From: Siphonodentalium dalli
Lineage: Eukaryota > Mollusca > Scaphopoda > Gadilida > Siphonodentaliidae
NCBI GenBank assembly: GCA_032622095.1
Contig: CP136069.1
Location: forward strand, 47,284,194 to 47,348,193
Length of the DNA stretch: 64,000 nt
Direction of reading: 5' to 3'
A program made the position numbers and the translations under genes. The notes under the pieces are model-generated. The model saw only the letters and a list, made by a program, of their open reading frames with translations, did not search any database and was not told the origin of the DNA. Each line of letters starts with the position of its first letter. Within the stretch, counting starts at the first letter, position 1. Below, in pieces: positions 10,793 to 22,058 of this stretch.

Positions 10793-12560
10793 CACGCATT
10801 CATATAAGATAAATTGTCATTCTGGTGAATATTGGTAACGTAAATTCAAAGGATGAGTTTAGGAGTTTAAACCATTCAGCAGTTGCATTTGTTTATGCTC
10901 GAACCAAGCTGGAAATTGATTTGGCAATCAGTATCGTTATTGCTTCCATTTACGCAGCATCGTTGGGTTTTGATTTGTTTCCAACACTTCACGCATATGT
11001 CTGCATGGTACCCTATTATATATGGATGGGTACTATTGTGGCCTCTAACCAGGGGTTGAAACAATCCACTGGGTCGACCATGGTTCAGCACAGTATAAGA
11101 TAATTTTGACATCTGAATCTGAAAATTGTAATATCTAAAGTCTAGTGGTCTAACGACAGGCAAGTACACACGAAAGTCTTTCTTAAATGTATTAGCAATG
11201 CTAACTGCTAACAGGCTATGGGGGAGGGACCATGACATTTATGAAATATGAACATGGAGGTTGTAACATCTTAGCATCTAAATTAGCCTCAAGCTTTCCA
11301 ATTGTTAGATATTTCCAACCCGACACCCCTAAGGTTGGAAATTGTCCACTGATGGCCATTTGATTGTGAGACAAGTAGGAATGTATGCACATGTTGGTAT
11401 AAAAAACAACGAACTCCATACTAATGAATTGTTGTCTAATTTATAATTTATGGTGTGTCAGGTATGAAATTTCAAACTGTTGATGAGACACCCCCACCAA
11501 ACTCCATGTCGCTAGGTCTCTTGTGGCTTTAGGTTAAATTAGCAGTGCAGTGATCTTGAACCTTGTTCGACTATCCATAAGCGAGAATCTGTGACCCACG
11601 TCCTCACCGAATGGTTCAAGGCGGCATGTTTGTCAAGCATTGCTATCCATTCCACATATTATCCTATTCTAATTAACATACACACGTCTGTTCTTGAAAA
11701 AATAGATATAAATATCGGCCGCGACAAAAAACATGTGTATGCACCGTCGATTTTCGCTGAGATATTATTGCAAGTCATGACGTAAACGATGTTACGCCGC
11801 CCCAAGTCCACTGAAACATATATCATACATGTACTTATTGGGCGAAAAAGCTAGACCAAATAATAAAAGCCGATGGACTCGGCTTAAGTAAAACCATGGG
11901 AAGTTGGTTAGTATTTACATATATACATGCGGTAAACATTTCTCATCAATATAACAGAAACATGATATTTGAAATACTTAGATTCAGATATAACATCGCT
12001 CTAACATACACATGTATCATACCATTGCCCTAATCTCATTAAATTCCTGCATAATATGTCGTATTAATATACATGGCCAGCGATATACATGTTTGTTTTT
12101 AGAAATTTGCTCATGGCTAACATTTGCCTTTCTCTGAAATCTTTCGACAATAGGTGGTTTAACTACATCGAATTGTTCACACTTGAACAAGTAGTGGAAT
12201 TAATCACCAACGCTTGGTGTAGAGCATAGCTTGCAAATACGATTTTCGATATCATCAAACCACCTCAACTGGGAGTTTGTGGTTGCACATTCGGAATTTA
12301 CGTTTCAACATATCCAAGCGCAAATACGCACATAATCGATTTATAATGTGAAATAGGTACATCATGTGATTATTTGATTCTGAAATAAGCATATACTGGA
12401 CGCATACCCGTTATTTCGTTTTATGGCGCGGACCACAGTGAAAAAAAAACTGGTTAATGAGTGTACACATGAAAGGTCGTGAGTTGGGTCATTTGTGTCA
12501 TATCGGCACATAATCTGCTTAGTATTGCTTTTTATGCTACACAAATAATCACTCATAAAC
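10793..12560. repeat. dispersed repeat, copy A
   Basis: Segments of this stretch align directly with 13313-16520: the start (GAGTTTAGGAGTT, ACCATTCAGCAGTT), the block around GACATCTGAATCTGAAAATTG near 11109 and 14724, the TGGTTCAAGGCGGCATGT block near 11608 and 15176, and the block around CAACACTTGGTGTAG-type sequence near 12208. Short open frames inside (for example 10876-11238 minus) have no family signature. Parts also recur at 30250-30600. It is a moderately old interspersed element of unknown class. Confidence 0.6.
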
Positions 12561-13312
12561 AATCGAGTACACCAGATCGCCGGCAACGCGCGCTGTTATT
12601 TTATTCCAACATCCTATTGTGTGTTAATTTTAACTGTACATGGTCCTATATTACTTATTAGTTAAATATTTCTTACACGGAACGTCTCGCGATATGTGCA
12701 ATTTTTTATTTACAAATTACCGGGTATAAGTGATAGAATTTATTCAATTTGGCTGTGTTTATATTTACCTCATAAACGATTGCTAAATTATTTTCGCCGG
12801 CTTATGCCGATGTCCCTTCGTGAGGTGAAATTGAGTTCGCATACTTTTTATAAGATGTAAACACTGCGGAAATGTTTTAATTTGACATTAAACTACCGCT
12901 TTCAGTTTTCAAGTGAAGTGGTTTTCAGAACAATTGTCATGTCTTCTACGGAATAAACTCTTTTATTGTCGCAATTGTGATATTCGATTACAGTTATTTC
13001 TGGTTTTATGTTAGATGGTCACTAACGCGTAACTCATGCATAGAAATTGCAATAGGGTGGTCTCGGAGGAAAAAACAACATATCGCTATCGAAATATCTT
13101 AGCTGGTTTTCGTACGAGCACTCTTCACTGTTGAATCTGTATTCGACCTGCCTGAGTGTGCACAGCTTTGTTTTGTCAATGATTATGAGACCATACGCAC
13201 CTGCCATATTAATCAAACTGTTGTGGTACACTTATATGCCATATGTCCCACTGGATTTGATGTGACAGGCATCACGTTCTCCACCCTACAATTGACACGT
13301 GTAGATACGCAT
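12561..13312. other. spacer, nothing recognised
   Basis: Mixed AT-rich sequence between the two dispersed-repeat copies. No splice pairs or conserved motifs were found. Confidence 0.4.
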
Positions 13313-16300
13313 TCTTATAAGATACATCGTCATTCTGGTAAATATTGGTGCACATAAATTCAACAGACGAGTTTAGGAGTTCAAACCATTCAGCAGTTAC
13401 ATTTGTTAATACAAGAACAATGCATGACCTTGATATGGAAAACAGAGATCCCTTAGATCTTAATGAACACGTTAAGGTATGTGTTGTATGTGAACCTATC
13501 TTTATTCACCCCTGTTAAGTGGTTACTTTCATATGATATGATGTTGGTTGGTTCTGTGTTGGAGGAGCAAACTGATGTTTTAAGAAACAAAGTACCGTTA
13601 TTGTTTATAACGTTGTCTTGCTCGCGGTTTCTGTTGACATAAAATGTCGATGTGAAGAATATATATTTCAAAATATTCTAAACATACATGATGAAAAATA
13701 TTGTAATAATGGCTGCATTGGTTGTTGAAAACCAACCGTAACCAAGATTAAGATGCAAACACAAACAGCCTTTTCAATGATCTAGACAGTTCTAGACAAT
13801 GTTTCATACAGACATATGTCGGAATCGACATCTCCAGTTTACCAAACTTTACTGCGCTATGGGAAAAATACCGTTTTGGTTGATCACGTCGGCTGCGAGC
13901 GTAGGAGGTGTGCTGTCTGTCTATTATCGAGACTTTTCAATGGATTGCCGACTCATTCGCCTGGTTGTCCATGTATAATCCCTTGATCGCCAGGCATCTT
14001 TCCGTACGTCCTGTGAAATGACGAGATCCACGGTTAATTCATTGGCACATGTGTAGCGGTTGTTATTTAGCAGAGCCGATACAGTTAAATGAAGTCCGCT
14101 TTCAAATGTTCTCTCGGTGACAAAAAAAACACAAAAATATTATGCATGAGACTATCGAAACGCTAGAAAGCTGGCTATGATCCTGAACTACATGTACATG
14201 TATATTTGAAACAATCAAATGAATATTGATTGTGTAGGAATTGTTAAAGGGACATCGATCGGGGCAGGGACGTGACTATGGAAAGTAGGGTGTGTGAGTC
14301 GAGCAAATTCGAATTTTCAATTACACATTGAATAAGAAATAATTGAAAAATATGCCATATTTTGTTTGCAACCCTTGTGTACACCGTCGATTAGGATTTC
14401 GGAAGAAACACATCGGGAATCAACTGCTTGGTATTAGATGCCTAGTTGTTACGCCGCATGTGACATTCCGGCACGTGGCTAGTGGGTCTCGGTTGGGGAT
14501 GTAAACCTTGCTGTTTCCAACTGCACCGACTTGATCCACACCAAACTCACACCTTTGCACACAAGTTACACACTCAGGCTTTGATTTGTTGTTCCTAACA
14601 GTTCTCGCACATATCTGGATGCTACCCAATTCTAAATGGATGGATATTCGTGTGGCCACTGGCCAGGGGGTGAACATAATCCGCTGGGCCGACCATGGTT
14701 CATCACAATATGAGACCATTTTGACATCTGAATCTGAAAATTGGAAAATCTAAAGTCTAGTGGTCTAGCGACAGGCACACATACACCAATGTGTTTTTTT
14801 AATTTATTAGCAGTGCTTACTGCTAACTGGCCACGGGGAGGGACCATGACATTTATGAAATATGAACATGGAAGTTGTAAAATCCTAGCATCTAGACTGA
14901 CCTCAAGCTTTCCACTTGTTGGATATTTCCAATGCGAAACCCTCTAAGGTTGGAAATTGTTCAACTGTTGGCCATTTCAGTTCAAAATTGTGACACATGT
15001 AGAAATATATGCAAATGTTGGTCTAGAAACAACAAATTTCCTACAAATAAATTGTGTCAGGCATAAAATTTCAAACTGTTAAGGAGATACCCCACCCAAC
15101 ACCATGTTGCACGTGATCTTGAACCTTGTTCGAATATCCATAAGCGAGAATATGTTACCCACATCCCGGACTGAATGGTTCAAGGCGGCATGTTTGTCAA
15201 GCATTGCTATCCATTCCACATATTATCCTCTTCTAATTAACCCGAGAAAAACATGTGCATGCACCTTCGATTTTCTCGGTGATACTATTGTCACAGTCAC
15301 GACATATTGGATGTCCGTGTTACGCCACTCCAAGTCCACCGAATCAGATATCATACATATTGGGCGAAAAAGTTCGACCAAATATTAAAACCAGAAGGAC
15401 TCGTTTTAAGTAAAACCATGGGAATGGAATGGTGGTTTTATTCTCACTATTTTTTAGCATATTTAAAAAAAATGGACGGCTATGCATAAATCAGTCATAG
15501 CTAAATGACCCCTTATTAATATATAGTCAAATGATCACAAAAGATTCGTGATATTATCAGAGTGTTAGCTCTAACAATAGAACCAAGTTTGAATTGCGAG
15601 CGAGTTTATTAGAAAACTGGGTTTTAACTGAACAAAATCTATATTTATCTCCACTAAAACCGAGTTCTACTCCAATACAACTTAAAGTTTTGCTCCTACC
15701 AAACGCTAGTTTAAACTAGAATAAATCCAGTTCTAGAATAAACTAGAGATGCCGATTGGGACAAAACAGTTGTTTTCTCAAATCGCTCGGATTAGCCAAC
15801 TTGAAGCAATTGATAATTCAATTCAATTCATGTGTTTCTCACTCCCTTAATAAGGTATGTAAATAAGGATATGTATACTATTTACATACATGCATGTGAT
15901 CATCATTTCTCATCAATAGAACAGAAACATTATATTTGAAATACACAGATTCAGATATAACATCGCTATAACATACACATTTATGATACCATTGCACCAA
16001 AGGATTATACAACTCCATAATCTAATTAAATTCCTTTACATTATGTCGTAATAATATACATAGCCGGCGATATAAATGTTTGTCTTTTGTATTAAGCAAC
16101 TCGCTCATGACTAATATTAAATTGGCCTTTCTTTGAACTCTTTTGACAGTAGGCGGTTTGAGTACATCCAATTTTTCACACTTAAACAAGTAGTGGAATT
16201 CATCACCAGCGCTTGGTGAAGGGCATAGCGTTCAAATACGATCGTCGATATCGTCAAACCACATCAACTGCATGGGAGTGGTTGTACGTTAGGAATATAC

Positions 16301-16520
16301 ATTGCAACTTATCCTCGCGCAATAATCGACCTATAACATGAAATAGGCACATAGTGTGATTATTTGATTCTGCAATAAGCAGTTAATGGAACCATTCCCG
16401 TTATATCGTTTTATGGCCCGGACCAAAGTGAAAACACAGTTTAAAGAGCGTACATCTGAAATGTCGTGAGTTGGGTTATTTGTGTCATTGGCCACACATA
16501 ATCTGCTTAGCATCTCCTCA
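13313..16520. repeat. dispersed repeat, copy B, with insertions
   Basis: Same family as 10793-12560 but longer. It has extra sequence at about 13420-14590 and 15440-15880 that is absent from copy A. Divergence between copies is visible at many positions, so this is not a recent duplication. Two termini of the GGATTCGTCATCTC family lie at the inserted sequence (about 13827 and 15757). Confidence 0.6.
15540..15757. repeat. diverged terminus of GGATTCGTCATCTC-type element
   Basis: The end reads TAAACTAGAGATGCCGATTGG, the inverted form of CCAATCGGCATCTCTAGTTTA, with several TTTAAACTAG words inside. It recalls the ends of the element at 3281-5035. A left-hand counterpart, CGGAATCGACATCTCCAGTTT, lies at about 13831, but the DNA between them also belongs to copy B, so I do not claim one element. 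Confidence 0.4.
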
Positions 16521-16869
16521 TTATGAGTTAGTAATGTCACTAAACTGCTCTCATTTACAGCATATTATCGACTCAAAGTGAGGCGATTCTAAGCTGATTA
16601 TCAACCTAAACTAATTTTCTAATAAGCAGATAATATGCGGGTTTTCGATAGAACAGGCTAACCATAATGTTACTCAGTCGTTTCCATTTCTACTTTATGG
16701 GTAGTTTTCAAAGTGGAAATTGTGCTTGTATATTATATAAATAACACATCTACTAGATTTATCAATGTCTGTCAACCAATTGGAAACAAATTTGTCTAAA
16801 ATGTAACGTCTTATCAGTGAGCTGGTCTACATTCTTAATTCGCTCAGCTCCCAATAAGTATGATTGACT

Positions 16870-18130
16870 AGAATCAACAAAATATCCCGAATCTTACAAA
16901 GTCATGAGAAACAGGAACCATTTTCATGTGATAAGTTATAGGCTAGCTGATAGCGCTTTGCTTTAAATGCGATCTTCGTTGTTTGCCATTTTCACCATGC
17001 AAAACTTTACCATTCGTGTGCTAATCATTATACTGAGTGGTAGCCGTCTGCTTTCGTCATACACCATGTAAGTTGGAGTACTAGATTTTCATCTTCAGAT
17101 GTGTTTCCTGAATTTCCGGTGTAAGTTTACAACTATATCGTTATCAAACCCCCAAATATCACATCCATACAGAGTAATAGGCGAAAGCAATGTATGAAAG
17201 AGATCAACCATTTCTGATTTAGATCTAGACTTTCCAATTACTGCGTACTTAGAAAGTATTGACTTTTCTACAATAGCTGTGTTGCTGCTGCGAAAGATCC
17301 AGATCGTTTGTAGTTTATTCCTATATAAGTGAAGTTCTGAACCCTTTCGATGATTTTACCATCACATTCGAATTCACGATTTTTTTGGTACGGTGCGTCC
17401 TGAAAAAGACTAAACGTTTTGTCTTTTCGACATTAACTTACATTTTCCATTTTCTCAATATTCGATAAATTTGTTTAGGTGTTTCTGGAGTTTTCTGGGA
17501 CCATCACCTAAGATAACTGTATGCTCTGCGTATAGAATGAGGAATAAATATAGTAATCGATACAGATCAGTTCAGTTTCCAACTCTCTAACCATTTTGTT
17601 AATACTTATTCCGTTTTTACTACCCATAAACGTTTGAAGACCATTCATAAAAAAGGGAGAATAATAGAGGGAACAAGTTTACTTCATGTCTGACTACCGA
17701 AAGACATGGGGAATAATCAGATGTATTCCTATTAACCTGTATACAGGATTTTATATTTCTGTACATATTCGCGACTAGTTTGTGGACTTTCCCACATATT
17801 CCACTAACTGCATCAGTTTGGACCATAACCCGGAACGCCACACCTTATCTTATCAACAGCTTTTTCAAAGTCGATAAAAGCGCATATAAGTCTTGTCTTC
17901 AATTATTTTGTCAATTTACTCAAAAACTTGTTGTCTAATGTAGAAAAATGTTTGCGGAAACCCGTCTGATTCTGAAGCAGAATATAATATTCGACTAACT
18001 CATTTAGTCTATTAGACAGAATCTGTGTGAATGATTTACCAAAAACAACACAGACGTATGATAGGCCAAGAGTTATTGGGGTCCTTTGTGTTACCCTTGT
18101 TTTTATATATAGTTTTACTTGTTGCAATTA
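16870..18130 (-). pseudogene. non-LTR retrotransposon reverse transcriptase, copy 1
   Basis: Remnant of a LINE-type reverse transcriptase. Down the minus strand: VVFGKSFTQILSNRLNELVE and QTGFRKHFSTLDNKF (about 18060-17915) match RT motifs 1-2; LFPLLFSLFYEW (about 17680-17640) matches the LSPLLFSLF block; and the catalytic YADD position near 17535 reads YAEH, which would abolish activity. Downstream, LLSPITLYGCDIWG and TPTYMVYDESRRLPL mark the thumb and post-RT region (about 17180-17030). Stops and frameshifts abound. The clade (RTE, CR1 or Jockey-like) cannot be fixed by eye. Confidence 0.78.
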
Positions 18131-18360
18131 ACCATTTAGCTGGCAAACAACCCGAGTCCAATATATGATTACGTAGTTTGTGATATATCTCCATCAGTCA
18201 TGGGGATGATGTTTTCAAATATTCGTTCAGTATGTTGTCATGGCCGGCCACTCGACTTATTATTCCCTAGGAATGTAGTGCTAGTTATATTTCCTTCCCA
18301 CTAATGGGTTTATCTATAGTTTCAATATTTGGCATACAATCCGTTAATTTCGGAATTTTT

Positions 18361-18600
18361 GGGTGCTTAAGGCCCTTACAAACGGCGTTTGGGTCGCGGC
18401 ATGCCGCGCCTATCGCGAAATACGCCGACTTAGAACACTGTATGCAATGGCTGCTTGCACACGGCGTGTGACGAGGGCGGCATCGCAGTAAATGCAGGAA
18501 ACGCAGAAAACGCTGCCGCAGGATTACATCGGTGTCCTAATCCGGCACCGCGCGTTTTTGTCTGCGGTTGTTCGGTAAATTTCTGAGCTGCACCTATGTG
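18361..18600. other. GC-rich island inside duplication
   Basis: A sharply GC-rich stretch (GGTCGCGGCATGCCGCGCC, CGCTGCCGCAGG, CGGCACCGCGCG) in an AT-rich setting, beginning at AAGGCCCTTACAAACGGCG. It is also present at about 26210-26445. It looks like the end of a GC-rich transposon or a CpG-rich element. Small perfect palindromes such as GCGGCATGCCGC occur. No gene is assigned. Confidence 0.5.
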
Positions 18601-18619
18601 TGTAATATTTTGTTCGATT

Positions 18620-18904
18620 TCATTTATTGCACAAGTTATCATCATCGTCGGTTTCCGAAGACATTAATTTGTAGCACGTGTCTAGATTACAAACAAAGTC
18701 ACCACTATTACTGTCATTCCCTTTTGGTGTGCACACACGGTTCGTTGTTCCCTCAAACGCAAACCCAATTGTATCAGAAATTTCACCAAGTTTGTCCGTT
18801 GATATGATAGTGACAGTGGCCGCGTGTATATCTGAAAATAACGTATGGATAGTCGATGCCGAGCATGTATAGCACTCTGCCACTGAGGCCTCCAACATCT
18901 CCAT
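18620..18904 (-). CDS. unidentified open frame (possible exon), copy 1
   Basis: A 94-codon frame with balanced composition (for example SASTIHTLFSDIHAATVTI, then FAFEGTTNRVCTPKG) and an acidic end, DDDDNLCNK. The copy at 26461-26745 keeps the frame with two substitutions. An overlapping frame at 18783-19076 is also open. No family is recognised. It could be an exon or a decayed transposon gene upstream of the reverse transcriptase. Confidence 0.25.
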   Translation of the reverse strand: MEMLEASVAECYTCSASTIHTLFSDIHAATVTIISTDKLGEISDTIGFAFEGTTNRVCTPKGNDSNSGDFVCNLDTCYKLMSSETDDDDNLCNK

Positions 18905-19853
18905 CTTGACCCATTCTGTCGTTAAGGATAGAACATATACTATACAGAACGTCTATAAAAGTCCAACAGTGTGTCACCGTAACTATTCTTTGATTCGTCT
19001 TACTTGTGCGTTCGCGTGAACACCAGACAAATTGTGTCTCTGCCAAATGGTCGCATATTTGATCAAGTATACACAATGGTAGGAGAAATGGGTCATCACC
19101 AGTGATAACAAAATCTATGTCCGAGCTGACCCGTGAATTAAAATGATTTTATATCATCCCATCGTTCAATGAAAGCCAGGTATTCTATTGCTATGTGCAC
19201 CATTGTACCAGTTGGGGTGTATCTATACTACGCCCAATATCATTCTAAACATGTTTACAGCTGATTAAGTATGTATCTCAAACCCTTGAAACGAATTTAC
19301 AACTTTACAACATTAACGTGGATATTTTCCCGGACTCCTACCACTATACCTCCGGATCTGATATTGGATAAGTTGTCCATTTGTTATGTACAATTTATAA
19401 CCACGCAATGTAAGTACATTGCTGTCATCAGTCTTCGTTTCCATAACTCAGTGTATAGTAATTGTTGTTGCATACATTGAAAGGCAGATTAAATATTGTT
19501 ATGTTACGTATTGGAGCATTCATCATTATTGATTGATTATTGTCAATAATTCCAGTTGGGGTATTTTTGAGACAGATCTGATATCGTTCGGTTCTAAAAG
19601 TTGTCCATCTGTGTATCCACACAGTGTTTCACTAACGTTACCAATAATTCCGGAGAGTTTCGTCTTTATGTCATTTTCTGTGACCGAAGTGCATGAGCTT
19701 GTTTGTGTGTGTGCTTATTTTTATCTTGGTCAAGGTTATCTTCATAATCTATGTCCATATTCCGATATCGACAATGCTTTTGAATTCAATTCTCAAATCA
19801 TCAGTGCATGTAGGATAAGGCATACACTACTATCGTTAACAACATATACTTAC

Positions 19854-20105
19854 ATGTAGTAATCAGTGATACGGATACCAACATCACCTGCAACACCATA
19901 ATATTCATGAGTAACAATTGTGCTCATAATAGCATAACTATATTCACAAGTATACTGCGTTACAGGACAATATGTTTCTTGATTAACATGATTTGATTTA
20001 TTATTGTCGATGACAGTGGGCATTGGTATACTTGGATAGTCACGGTTATCGGCAGCCTTGATCGATTTATCATCTAAGTCACCGTACAGTATTTTCCTTG
20101 AATCC
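19854..20105 (-). CDS. possible internal exon, copy 1
   Basis: On the minus strand a pyrimidine-rich acceptor (GATTTTGTTTAG) precedes GGATTCAAGG, and the frame stays open for 252 bases to a perfect donor (TACAT|GTAAGT). The encoded segment contains YCPVTQYTCEYSYAIMS and YYGVAGDVGIRITDYY, with an extracellular look. The copy at 27695-27946 is unchanged. I could not join it in phase to a neighbouring open stretch, and no family is recognised, so it remains a candidate only. Confidence 0.3.
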
Positions 20106-20508
20106 CTAAACAAAATCAGACAGTTCACGGTGGTTGCCATTAAACTATCTCACATTTATTTCCAATGTGCTAGTTCGTGTAATTCAAAATTATATCGTGT
20201 ATACAATTATGTTCGTAATCCATTTCATCAGTGTCAATGTTAAAATCTCCACCCTGTAGCTGTGCAATATAATTGGCAGGTCTTCAGTTCGACTGCTCTC
20301 CAAATGAACACAAAAATCCATAATAATTTTTTCAAGCGAAAACATTGTCATTAATAATTACACATTTAGCACCCTTAGCTATGTGAATTAACCGTTATAG
20401 GAACGTATGGCATATAATCAACACCTATAACAGAAAAAATAATCGATGTCAACAAAAGCATGTTCAAGAAAGTTTCATTCACAGTATGATCGTTAACAGC
20501 ATGATCAG

Positions 20509-20766
20509 CTATTCCATAATGGTGCTTAAAATCAGCACCAGTATCAAGGAGAACTTTATCAACGCATGATGAAAACCATCATTATGATTTCCAATTACGT
20601 TAGTATATATACCTCCACATCCTATATGTGAGCTGTCTCCCATACTACACGCGGGCATATCTGAGTAACCGCAATAAACATATACATCGTGGTTAGAATA
20701 CACAAAGTATGTTAATTCACTAGGGAATATTTGCTGAATAGTGTTATTTTTTAATTCATAGTGCAT
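20509..20766 (-). CDS. unidentified open frame, copy 1
   Basis: An 85-codon frame beginning MHYELKN, with a Cys/Tyr-rich middle (YVYCGYSDMPACSMG) and a hydrophobic end. The frame is preserved in the copy at 28343-28600. Another frame continues open just downstream (to about 20385), suggesting either a frameshift or a splice. Function unknown. Confidence 0.25.
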   Translation of the reverse strand: MHYELKNNTIQQIFPSELTYFVYSNHDVYVYCGYSDMPACSMGDSSHIGCGGIYTNVIGNHNDGFHHALIKFSLILVLILSTIME

Positions 20767-21301
20767 GTGCGTTTCATGTTCACCTCATCCCAGTTTATGT
20801 ATACGTAAGTGGACAATGGTTTACTCACACCTTGCTGCTGTTTACATGCGTGCAATGACATTTGTCAATGCTGAAAAAAAAAACGCGCTACCGTTTACAT
20901 GAACGCGATCACTAGTTTAATCATATTGACCAGATAAATTGTTGCATGATGACAAACCAATCTAAGTCGCGACAAAGAGGTGACTGGAGTTACAGTTATG
21001 TAATTTCAGCAACGTGGAGTGTATTATGCTTAGGTTTTTTAAAGGACATTTCAACCCATTTCCCCAAAAATTTGATGGAGTGAAACTAACGGATTCTGTT
21101 CATTTATATTAGTAATCACAGTAACCAAGCCAATGGTTGCACAATTTTAAGAGTATAATTCATGATGGATTATCTTAGTACAAATGTGAACTTTAAAGAA
21201 CCCAAATCCAACAAACACATAGTCCACATCTAAGGAATAAATATGGGAAAGTATGCTGAACAATGGGGAATGATGAACAGTAAAAATATATTCATATTTA
21301 C

Positions 21302-21640
21302 AAAGCATTCTTTAAAAAATATACTCAGAACCACTTGGTAGATATACTTGGTCAGTAATGCTGTCCAGAAAATGACACTTGATGTGTGGATTATGGGTCA
21401 CCTTGTGACCTTGCTGGGATTGTTATCAGCCTGTTTACCAACATGTGGTCACTGGACCATACGGGATTATTCCATGATTGGTGACATATTTAGTGTTTAC
21501 AAGGTTGTGTGCTAAATTAAAGCTTAAGAACTTATTTTGTCAACTCACCACTGTCAATACCAATTGCTGCCAGTCTTGGTGAAGTAATTCTATCATGTGT
21601 TAACAACTGGCTCTAAGTATTGTTTTCAAAGAACACCTAC
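21302..21640. mobile_element. 339-bp insertion, copy 1
   Basis: Present in the left arm but absent from the inverted arm at 31250-31530, so it is a discrete insertion. Its ends share TTCTTT/AAAGAA in inverted orientation. No coding sequence. The same element is at 29140-29478, so the insertion predates the 5-kb duplication. Confidence 0.55.
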
Positions 21641-22014
21641 GGTCAGATGCTCGTAGCCCGTTTATATATAACCATGGGTATATGCCAGATATAACCGTAC
21701 AAAAAAACCCGCCGTTCTTTTTACCGTGTATTTATCCATGGTATGTGTGCCTGTGGTTGTCTGTAACATGGTGCACGGTGTTATTGCTTTGAAAGGTAGT
21801 CATGTTCGACTGGTGTTGTTAGATTGGTAATTAGATTAGCGGTTTCTATGTGTTGTCTGGTCATATTTACTGTTTTAACTTTGTCTGAAATAGACGCACC
21901 TTTTATACTAGAATTTGGCAACAGAAGCGCAGGGAAATCGCACGTCGAATTGATTTAAGGGTTTTTTAAATAGAAAAAGTATTTATATGATATAGAGAGG
22001 CCAACAGAACGATA

Positions 22015-22016
<2 letters not shown>

Positions 22017-22057
<41 letters not shown>
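22017..22057. repeat. (AT)n microsatellite at duplication end
   Basis: A run of about 20 AT units at the right limit of copy 1. The next repeat begins directly after it with CTAGCAGGGTTACC. Confidence 0.9.

Positions 22058-22058
<1 letters not shown>

Larger units (their letters stand above)
17000..22016. repeat. 5-kb duplication, copy 1
   Basis: Nearly identical in order and sequence to 24865-29855; differences are scattered single bases and small indels, including about 24 bases present near 17186-17212 but missing from copy 2. The left limit is where copy 2 meets an (ACAG)n run. The right limit is an (AT)n run in both copies. The open frames at 19854-20105 and 20509-20766 are unchanged at the protein level between copies. 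The level of identity suggests a recent duplication. Confidence 0.88.

Noticed and set aside
13827-15757. A single 1.9-kb inverted-repeat element
   Set aside because: The DNA between the two termini also contains a large part of the dispersed repeat aligned with copy A, so the two ends may belong to different insertions.
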